Shown here: positions 58,076 to 64,000 of the stretch, piece after piece | Layout: each line of letters starts with the position of its first letter | Numbering within the stretch: position 1 is the first letter of the stretch | Assembly (NCBI GenBank): GCA_963695805.1 | Contig: CAVOHV010000008.1 | Location: forward strand, 1-64,000 | Source: DASUPK01 sp963695805 | GTDB taxonomy: Bacteria > Actinomycetota > Thermoleophilia > Solirubrobacterales > 70-9 | Length of the DNA stretch: 64,000 nucleotides | Reading direction: 5' to 3' | Made by a program: the position numbers and the translations under genes | Notes under the pieces: model-generated | The model's database searches: none | What the model was told of the DNA's origin: nothing | What the model saw: only the letters and a program-made list of their open reading frames with translations

Positions 58076-58555
58076 GTGACCGAGCACACGCCGTACATCG
58101 ACTACGACAATCTGCCCGCGCCGACCGAGGGCTTCCTCGTCACGCTGTTCATCACCGTGCGAAGCGTCGCTCGGTCCCGTGCCTTCTACTCCGAGGTTCT
58201 CGGCGGCGAGGTCGTGTTGGAGGAGAACCCGTGCATGGTCAAGATCTCCAACTCGTGGGTGATCATGAACCCCGGCGGTGGCCCCACGCCGGACAAGCCG
58301 GACATCTCGGTCGTCGACTACGAGTTCGACAACACGCTCTCCATCTTCATGAACCTGCGGGTCGCGGATGTCCAGGCGTGCTACGAGGAGTGGAGATCAA
58401 GAGGGGCAGAGTTTGTGACGCCGCCGATCGATCGCGGTGCTGAGATTCGCTGCTACATGCGTGACCCCGACGGCTACCTGATCGAGGTCGGCCAGTCGAC
58501 GGGGCTCCTCAAGGGCAAACTCGCCAAGAAGCGGCCCGAGGATCTGCCCGGCTAG
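58076..58555 (+). CDS. VOC-superfamily protein
   Basis: This 159-residue protein runs from a GTG preceded by AAGGAG. The VOC pattern is FLVTLFITVRSVARSRAFYS, EVLGGEVVLEENPCMVKISN, LSIFMNLRVADVQACYEEWR and CYMRDPDGYLIEVGQST, with the usual Glu metal ligand in LIEVGQ. It is probably an isomerase, dioxygenase or resistance protein of the glyoxalase fold. The last 30 bases plus stop recur as a fragment at 63514-63545. Confidence 0.9.
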   Translation: MTEHTPYIDYDNLPAPTEGFLVTLFITVRSVARSRAFYSEVLGGEVVLEENPCMVKISNSWVIMNPGGGPTPDKPDISVVDYEFDNTLSIFMNLRVADVQACYEEWRSRGAEFVTPPIDRGAEIRCYMRDPDGYLIEVGQSTGLLKGKLAKKRPEDLPG

Positions 58556-58559
58556 GACG
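58528..58559 (+). repeat. Source copy of a duplicated VOC gene 3' end
   Basis: GAAGCGGCCCGAGGATCTGC and the following CCGGCTAGGACG encode the C-terminal RPEDLPG-stop. A copy with one mismatch in 32 lies at 63514-63545. Confidence 0.7.
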
Positions 58560-58660
58560 GGTGATACCAGACGAGGGGGTTCAGGTAGACCTCGAACTCG
58601 TCGACGAGGCCACGATCTCGTATCCCTGGTGCGCCACTCCCCGTCCGCTCCGATTTGAGG

Positions 58661-60430
58661 TCAGGACATGAAGGGCATCAGCTCCGCGGGCATTGTCACG
58701 AACGGGCGCATCATGTCGCGGTCCTCGTGCTCGAGGATGTGGCAGTGGTACATGTAGCGGCCGCTGTAGGTCGTGAAGCGGACGGCGATCTCGACGATCT
58801 CCTTGGGATTGACGCGGATGGTGTCCTTGAGCCCGCGTTCGTTGTCGTCGATCGTGTGGGAGAGGGCGTCGTTCGGGTCGCGCTCGCGTGTGATCGTCGC
58901 GACGAGGTCGCGGTTCTGGACACCGCCCTCAGGGATCTCGTGGCTGATCGGGTGACGAGCAAGAACCTGGAAGGGGTCGAGGTGCAGGTGGATCGGGTGG
59001 GTGTCGTCGGTCAGGTTGATCAGCTGCCAGACCTCGTACTGCCCCAGCATCGGGAAGAAGGTCGTCGCGTCCTCGAAGTGCGCGGCGGCCACGCGGTAGC
59101 GGGTGCTTGATTCGCCGTCGTTGATCGTGACCAGCGGGCCGCCGGCGTCGGCCTCAGCCGTGGCGAGCTCGCGCATCGTCAGCATGTTCGGTCCATCCTC
59201 CAGCTCGCGCTCGACCAGGGCGATCACCCGGCGCGGTCCGCTGGCGAGGGCGTCCTCCGACGGAGGCTCGTAGTCGCTGGCGAGCTCGGCCGGGACCGAC
59301 CAGTTCCCGGGCGATCCGGCCTCCACCCGGAAGCGCATGACTTGGGGGTACGGCAGAAGCCCCTGGAGGTCGGCGGCGTTCTCGGCGTCGTCTGCGGGAA
59401 AAGGAGCTCCGTCGAAGGGCGCAGCGGCGGTGTTCAGCAGGGTCAGCTCGGTCCCCGGCGCGAGGCCGGAGAAGTCCACCAGGATGTCGGCCCGCTCGGC
59501 CGAGGCCAGGACGAGGCCATCTGGGGGCAGCGCGGCCGGGGATCGAAGAAGCCCGTGGTCTGTTCCGATCTGGCTGATCCGCTCGAGCTGCGGCGCTTCG
59601 TCGCCGAACAGGACGAGTCGATAGGTGCGGGCATTGGAACCGTTGATCACCCGGAATCGATACGTGCGGGGCTCGACCGCGAGCAGCGGCCACACCTTTC
59701 CGTTGACAACCGTGAAGGGAGCGAAGGCCTCCATTACGTCCGGATCGGTCTTGTGGACCAGCCGGCCGGTCAGCCGCCCCTCCTCGTCGAGGTCGAAGTT
59801 CCGGTCCTGGATCAGCAGCGGCACTTCGTATGGCGGGCCCTCGGGGAGACCGAGTTCGCGCTCACGCTCGTCGCGGATGATCCAGAGCCCGGCGAGCCCG
59901 GCATAGACGTCGAACTTGGTGACGCCCATGACGTGGTCGTGGTACCAGAGCAGCGCCGCGCGCTGATCGTTCGGGTAGTGGAAGACGGCCGGCTGGCCGG
60001 GTCCGAAGAGGTTCTCGGCCCAGCCGTCGTATGACGCCGGGGTCAGCGCACCGTGCAGGTGCACCACGGTCTGGCCCGTCATGGCTTCGGCGTTTCGGTC
60101 CGGCTCGCCGCCGCTCAATCCAGGCACACACTGCACCGGCAGACCCTCGGCGTCGGCGCTCTCGGGCGCGACCGTCGTGGTGACGGGGAGCGGTCCTTCG
60201 AGCTCGTTGCCCCACTCGACCGTGACGGCCTGCCCGCGCTCCGTCTCGATCACAGGAGCAGGCATCGTCGCGTCATATCCCCAGATCGTTGATTCGGGGA
60301 GGTCGCGGTGAAAGCGATGGGTTCCAGTGCGGATCGGAACGCTCAGGCGGCCCCCGTGCTCGCCTGCGATCAGGCGCCGCGGCGCGGGCAGCGGGTCCAC
60401 GAACGGGGTGAGCGGCGGGGTCAGGGTCAC
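58661..60430 (-). CDS. Multicopper oxidase (CotA/bilirubin-oxidase-like)
   Basis: This 589-residue protein has no signal peptide, so it is possibly cytoplasmic or spore/cell-surface like CotA. All copper motifs are present: TVVHLHGAL and LWYHDHVMG (first two type 2/3 blocks), DDTHPIHLHLDPF and YMYHCHILEHEDRDMMRPF (type 1 and 3 sites, axial Met). The two-domain cupredoxin layout with a conserved WGYDATMPAPVIE start matches phenoxazinone-synthase/CotA relatives. It oxidises phenolics, bilirubin-like compounds or metals with O2. It stands alone, divergent from the exporter gene at 60583. Confidence 0.94.
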   Translation of the reverse strand: MTLTPPLTPFVDPLPAPRRLIAGEHGGRLSVPIRTGTHRFHRDLPESTIWGYDATMPAPVIETERGQAVTVEWGNELEGPLPVTTTVAPESADAEGLPVQCVPGLSGGEPDRNAEAMTGQTVVHLHGALTPASYDGWAENLFGPGQPAVFHYPNDQRAALLWYHDHVMGVTKFDVYAGLAGLWIIRDERERELGLPEGPPYEVPLLIQDRNFDLDEEGRLTGRLVHKTDPDVMEAFAPFTVVNGKVWPLLAVEPRTYRFRVINGSNARTYRLVLFGDEAPQLERISQIGTDHGLLRSPAALPPDGLVLASAERADILVDFSGLAPGTELTLLNTAAAPFDGAPFPADDAENAADLQGLLPYPQVMRFRVEAGSPGNWSVPAELASDYEPPSEDALASGPRRVIALVERELEDGPNMLTMRELATAEADAGGPLVTINDGESSTRYRVAAAHFEDATTFFPMLGQYEVWQLINLTDDTHPIHLHLDPFQVLARHPISHEIPEGGVQNRDLVATITRERDPNDALSHTIDDNERGLKDTIRVNPKEIVEIAVRFTTYSGRYMYHCHILEHEDRDMMRPFVTMPAELMPFMS

Positions 60431-60582
60431 GGAGCTCCGAGGCTGCCGAGCTGGCTGCTGATTCGACCCTACTCCTCGCGCAGGGCAGCCCAGTCGCCAG
60501 GATCAGTCGCGAACCTAGCGACCTTTCGGCCCAGCCGAACGTGCACCCCATCGTGGTAGCGTCGGCTGGGGGCAAGACCGCG

Positions 60583-62145
60583 ATGTCCACAGCCGCTGCT
60601 CGCTCAATCCCCCGCCCGGCCTCCGGCGTCGACGCCAACGCCGTACTGGCGCTCATCGCGGTGGCGCAGTTCATGGTCGTCCTGGACGCGACCATCGTCA
60701 ACGTCGCGCTGCCGACCATCAAGGTCGACGTCGGCTTCTCCGAGCAGAGCCTCTCCTGGGTGCTGAACGCCTACACGCTGATCTTCGGCGGCTTCCTCCT
60801 GCTCGGTGGGCGCGCCGCTGACCGGCTCGGACGGCGGCGGCTCTTCATGGCGGGGATCGCTCTCTTCTCCGGCGCTTCACTCATCTGTGGGCTCTCGCAG
60901 TCCGAGGGCATGCTGCTCGTCGCGCGTGGACTGCAAGGGCTCGGTGGCGCGATGGTCTCGCCGGCAGCCCTCTCGATCATCCTCACCACCTTCGCCGAAG
61001 GGCCGGAGCGAAACCGCGCGCTCGCCGTCTGGGGCGCCATCGCGGGCGCGGGTGGCGCCATTGGGCTGCTCCTCGGCGGGGTGATCGTCGAGGCGCTGAG
61101 CTGGCGCTGGGTCTTCTTCGTCAACGTGCCGATCGGCGCCGTCGTCCTGGCGCTGGCTCCGAGGATCGTGCCGGAGAGCCGCTCCGAGCGGGTTTCAACG
61201 GGCGGGTATGACGTCGAAGGCGCGGTCGCGAGCACGCTCGGCACCATCACGCTGGTCTTCACGCTGATCAAGGCCGATAGCTGGGGTTGGACTTCGGGGC
61301 GGACGCTGGCGGGCTTCGCGATTGCCGCTGCGCTGATCTTCGCCTTCCTGCAAATCGAGCGCCGCCATCCTGATCCCCTGGTCCCGCTGCGAATCTTCTC
61401 CAATCGGAGCCTCGCCGCCGCCGACGCGACCTTCCTCCTGGTGGCGGCGGCCCTCTTCGGTGTGTTCTTCTTCCTGACGCTCTACCTCCAGCAGGTGATG
61501 GGCTACAGCGCGCTCAAGACCGGAGTCGCCTATCTGCCGCTGAGCCTGACCCTCATCGGGGCCTCTGCGCTGGCCTCACGCCTCGTCGACCGCTTCACGC
61601 CCAAGCCCGTGCTCAGCGTCGGCCTGCTGATCGCGACAGCGGGTTTCATTCTCCTTGCGCTCGTCGACGGCCACGGCGACTACGCGAGCCACGTGCTCCC
61701 GGCCATGATCATCGTGGGGACGGGCCTAGGGATGTCGTTCGTACCGATCACGATCGCGGCGACCAATGGAGTCGCGAGCGGCGACTCAGGGCTCGCGTCG
61801 GGACTGCTCAACACCACCCAGCAGGTTGGCGGCTCGCTGGGCCTCGCGATCCTCTCCACGGTTTCGACCAGCCGGACGACAAGCGCTTTAGATGGTGGGT
61901 CTGCGCTCCCGGTCGCTCTGACGCATGGGTTCAAGGGCGCGTTCATGGTCGCGGCGCTGCTCTGCGCCGTCGGTGTGGTCCTGGCGATCACGCTGTTACC
62001 GGGCCGCCGGCGCGAGCCCGAAGACGAGCAGGTCGAGGCGATGACGATCTCGTTCATCCGCTGCCCCGGAGCTCCGTACTGCGGCCATCTCGCTCGCGTG
62101 GTCGCCTTCGGGCGCCGGATGCGCGGGGCCCTCCCACGGTCCTAG
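60583..62145 (+). CDS. MFS exporter, DHA2 (14-helix) family
   Basis: This 520-residue protein has about 14 membrane segments. Motif D1-like VVLDATIVNVALPTIK, motif A GGRAADRLGRRRLF, motif C-like GGAIGLLLGGVIVEALSWRW and the characteristic late segment SGLASGLLNTTQQVGGSLGL identify it as a proton-driven multidrug/solute exporter (EmrB/QacA group). The C-terminal 25 residues (SFIRCPGAPYCGHLARVVAF) are unusual, with two Cys, and may be read-through past an ancestral stop. Starts upstream (60541) are less likely. Confidence 0.92.
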   Translation: MSTAAARSIPRPASGVDANAVLALIAVAQFMVVLDATIVNVALPTIKVDVGFSEQSLSWVLNAYTLIFGGFLLLGGRAADRLGRRRLFMAGIALFSGASLICGLSQSEGMLLVARGLQGLGGAMVSPAALSIILTTFAEGPERNRALAVWGAIAGAGGAIGLLLGGVIVEALSWRWVFFVNVPIGAVVLALAPRIVPESRSERVSTGGYDVEGAVASTLGTITLVFTLIKADSWGWTSGRTLAGFAIAAALIFAFLQIERRHPDPLVPLRIFSNRSLAAADATFLLVAAALFGVFFFLTLYLQQVMGYSALKTGVAYLPLSLTLIGASALASRLVDRFTPKPVLSVGLLIATAGFILLALVDGHGDYASHVLPAMIIVGTGLGMSFVPITIAATNGVASGDSGLASGLLNTTQQVGGSLGLAILSTVSTSRTTSALDGGSALPVALTHGFKGAFMVAALLCAVGVVLAITLLPGRRREPEDEQVEAMTISFIRCPGAPYCGHLARVVAFGRRMRGALPRS

Positions 62146-62180
62146 GCTGGCGCCTCCGCCGACCGGCAGACGGCAGGTAG

Positions 62181-63419
62181 CTAGCCGGGTTCTGGGGCGG
62201 CCTTCGTAGTCCGCAGGCTTCGGGCGAACGCGAAGGACCAGATCGCGATCAGGACCAAGTCAAGCAGCGTCGCGAGCAACCACGGCGCCGGGCGTGCCCA
62301 GCCGATCGCTAGCGCCGCCACCGCGCCGAGCAGCATCGCCACCGCGAGCGGGCGGTAGAGGGCAGCGAGCCTCCGATAGTCGGCGAGTGTGACGATCGTT
62401 GCCACGAGCGCGATCAGGAGCGCTGAGACCGAGCCGGCCAGCAGCCAGCTCGTGGGCCCGGGGCTCCGGGCGTCGGTGGCGTGCTCAATCAGGCTGACCA
62501 TGCCGGCGCCCGCGGCCGCCACCGCGAGCCCGATCGGGAGCTGGCTGTAGAGCCACAGGGCGAGCGAGCCTCCGTCCTGCCTCGGTAGTCGCCGTCCGAC
62601 GAAGTCGAAGTAGGTCCACCAGAAGCCGAAGGCGATGCTGAGCCCGAGAACGCCCGTCGCGACCGTGCGGAAGTCGAGGTCCGCGACGCCCCGCATCCCG
62701 TCGACCACGCCGACGACGACCTCGCCGAGGACGATGATGATGAACAGCCCGAAGCGCTCGGCCATCGAGTCGGTGGCCCGAATCCCAAGCAAGTCGTCGG
62801 ACGCACGCAGCAAGTACACGACAACGAGGGCGATCGAGCCGACCACGATGGCGGCCCAGACGGCCACCCGCCCGGTGTCCTCCATGCCCGAGGTGGCGAT
62901 CAGCGCCCCGATCGATACCACGAGCCCGGCCAGGTAGGTGAGGGCCCCCGGCCGGTACTCGGGTGCGTCGGTCCGGTAAACGGAGGCCCACTGCCAGACG
63001 AGCACTGCGAGCAGCGCGGCGTAGATGAGTGCGAACTGCTCCCCGTCGGTGCTCGCTGCGTTCCCGGTGAATACGGCGAGCACGGTGAGGATCCCCATCT
63101 GCAGGAAGATGAATGAGCGGTTGCGACCGTCCTCGCGGCCGTGCAGCTCGTGGAACTGGGCACCGTTGAACCAGCCGATCCAGATCAGCCCGAAGACGAC
63201 GGCGAAATCGAACACGCCCGACCACGAAACGTCCTCGGCCAGCGTGTGCGCTATCTGGCCGACCAGCACCACGTAGACGAGGTCGTAGAAGAGCTCGAGG
63301 AAGCTGACCGTGCGGTCCTCGATCACCTCGCCGTGAGGCCGGGGCGGCCGCAGGAACCAACGACGCAGCCCCTCGCCCAGCGTCATGGACGGACCGGCGT
63401 TCGCTCCCCGCTCGCTCAC
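62181..63419 (-). CDS. LtrA (low-temperature requirement A)-family membrane protein
   Basis: From the GTG at 63419 (GAGGAGG nine bases upstream) this is 412 residues; an ATG at 63386 is also possible. About ten membrane segments follow VSFLELFYDLVYVVLVGQIA, which is the LtrA signature; FNGAQFHELHGREDGRN and AERFGLFIIIVLGEVVVGVV are also conserved. The family is widespread and functionally unknown despite its name. It is convergent with the DHA2 exporter. Confidence 0.9.
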   Translation of the reverse strand: MSERGANAGPSMTLGEGLRRWFLRPPRPHGEVIEDRTVSFLELFYDLVYVVLVGQIAHTLAEDVSWSGVFDFAVVFGLIWIGWFNGAQFHELHGREDGRNRSFIFLQMGILTVLAVFTGNAASTDGEQFALIYAALLAVLVWQWASVYRTDAPEYRPGALTYLAGLVVSIGALIATSGMEDTGRVAVWAAIVVGSIALVVVYLLRASDDLLGIRATDSMAERFGLFIIIVLGEVVVGVVDGMRGVADLDFRTVATGVLGLSIAFGFWWTYFDFVGRRLPRQDGGSLALWLYSQLPIGLAVAAAGAGMVSLIEHATDARSPGPTSWLLAGSVSALLIALVATIVTLADYRRLAALYRPLAVAMLLGAVAALAIGWARPAPWLLATLLDLVLIAIWSFAFARSLRTTKAAPEPG

Positions 63420-63513
63420 CTCGCGTCCCTCCTCGATCGCTCGCTGCGCAACTGTACGTCGTCCCGGATCGGCCTCAGATGCCGCTGGCGCCAAACTGGT
63501 CGGCGACATCCGC

Positions 63514-63545
63514 GAAGCGGCCCGAGGATCTGCCAGGCTAGGACG
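63514..63545 (+). repeat. Duplicated fragment of the 58076-58555 VOC gene 3' end
   Basis: 31 of 32 bases match 58528-58559, and weaker similarity continues past it (GACGAGGAACCAGATCGAGG against GACGGGTGATACCAGACGAG). The rest of the gene is absent here. Confidence 0.7.
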
Positions 63546-63621
63546 AGGAACCAGATCGAGGCGACTGGATTTGAACCAGCCGAACACATCCCGGCCCACC
63601 GCGGCCGACTGAGGAGGAGAG

Positions 63622-64000
63622 ATGGTTGATCAGGTGACTGCCGATGTGCGCACGGCTACCGGAGGATGGTGGCTGCTTCTACTCATCGGCGTGCTCAGCA
63701 TTGCGGCCGGCGTGATCATCCTCATAAAGCCGGGCGACAGTCTGGCGACGCTCGCGGTGATCGCGGGAATCTTCCTGCTCGTCGACGGGATCCTCGAGCT
63801 AGCGGTTTCGCTGATGGGCGGCACCCAGGGTCGTGGATCGCTCGCGCTGCTCGGGGTGCTCACCGCGATCGTCGGGGTTCTCCTGATCCGCCACCCCATC
63901 CAAGGGGTCGTGGCGATCGCGCTGCTGATCGGGATCTGGCTGATTGCTGTGGGTGTGATTCGCATCATCGCCGCCTTCGACCTCTACGAGAACCGCGGCT
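63622..64000 (+). CDS. HdeD-like (DUF308) membrane protein, 3' end outside window
   Basis: It starts at the ATG after GAGGAGGAGAG; 126 residues are visible without a stop. Five hydrophobic helices are seen: GWWLLLLIGVLSIAAGVIIL, SLATLAVIAGIFLLVDGILE, GSLALLGVLTAIVGVLLI and GVVAIALLIGIWLIAVGVIR, with a KPGDSL loop. This is the HdeD/DUF308 repeat pattern. Members are small inner-membrane proteins associated with acid resistance in E. coli; the role here is unknown. Confidence 0.88.
   Translation, partial: MVDQVTADVRTATGGWWLLLLIGVLSIAAGVIILIKPGDSLATLAVIAGIFLLVDGILELAVSLMGGTQGRGSLALLGVLTAIVGVLLIRHPIQGVVAIALLIGIWLIAVGVIRIIAAFDLYENRG

Noticed and set aside
63558..63590. Sequence resembling a tRNA T-arm and 3' acceptor (GGCTGGTTCAAATCCAGTCG on the minus strand), possibly an attachment-site remnant
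   Set aside because: No matching 5' acceptor strand or anticodon arm was found nearby, so a tRNA cannot be called; kept only as a hint of past integration.

Overview
The window is 64 kb of GC-rich, gene-dense chromosome. Gene content and protein style suggest an actinobacterium of the class Thermoleophilia (Solirubrobacterales-like): a six-gene Mce operon, a group II truncated haemoglobin, RsbA/STAS-type regulators, an LtrA-like protein, many SHOCT and SpoIIAA-like small proteins, and 4-bp ATGA/GTGA/TTGA overlaps between operon genes. This placement is inference; no rRNA or marker gene is present. No phage, IS element, CRISPR array or replication origin was recognised.

1-6.8 kb holds a response regulator whose frame is continuous with a DUF192 domain, a BAX-inhibitor-like membrane protein, truncated haemoglobin with 3-methyladenine glycosylase, a divergent Rho paralogue, GlpD and a nitroreductase. 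6.8-13.4 kb is the most striking locus. A cobalamin riboswitch heads a minus-strand operon encoding a secreted DUF4430-like protein, a DUF4430 lipoprotein, EcfT, a fused double EcfA ATPase, and an ECF S-component fused to an alpha/alpha-toroid repeat domain. The two halves of the animal cobalamin carriers (transcobalamin, intrinsic factor), an alpha/alpha barrel and a DUF4430-type beta domain, thus appear to sit on the outside of a bacterial ECF vitamin B12 importer.

14.3-23.4 kb is a minus-strand operon of six translationally coupled Mce/MlaD proteins with no YrbE permease or MlaF ATPase beside it. 23.6-28.9 kb contains short genes (epoxide hydrolase-like, UbiB/AarF-like kinase, SixA phosphatase, SnoaL-like, SHOCT) separated by a family of short palindromic intergenic repeats not noticed elsewhere in the window. 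28.9-30.4 kb has tRNA-Glu and tRNA-Leu flanked by decayed genes (a DUF7144-like remnant and a frameshifted EAL gene).

30.4-46.4 kb is mixed metabolism and signalling: phytoene-desaturase-like oxidoreductase with a DUF3556 protein, sulfatase, lactate-oxidase-like flavoprotein, RsbA-like sensor, GH25 lysozyme, HAD phosphatase, SpoIIAA-like protein, metallo-hydrolase, a cNMP/thioredoxin-reductase-like fusion, a NarL-type regulator and a pyridine-nucleotide disulfide oxidoreductase. 46.7-49.1 kb encodes three exported proteins that look like a surface-fibre or adhesin set, the last frameshifted. 49.2-64 kb has a CPA1 antiporter, a frameshifted STAS gene, UspA, an NmrA-like protein, DUF2252, an HxlR regulator divergent from a hydrolase with a palindromic site between them, a multicopper oxidase, a DHA2 exporter, LtrA, and an HdeD-like protein cut by the window end.

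Several genes carry single-base frameshifts, mostly in short C/G runs. These may be assembly errors or real decay, and they affect how the B12 operon (lipoprotein/EcfT) should be read.
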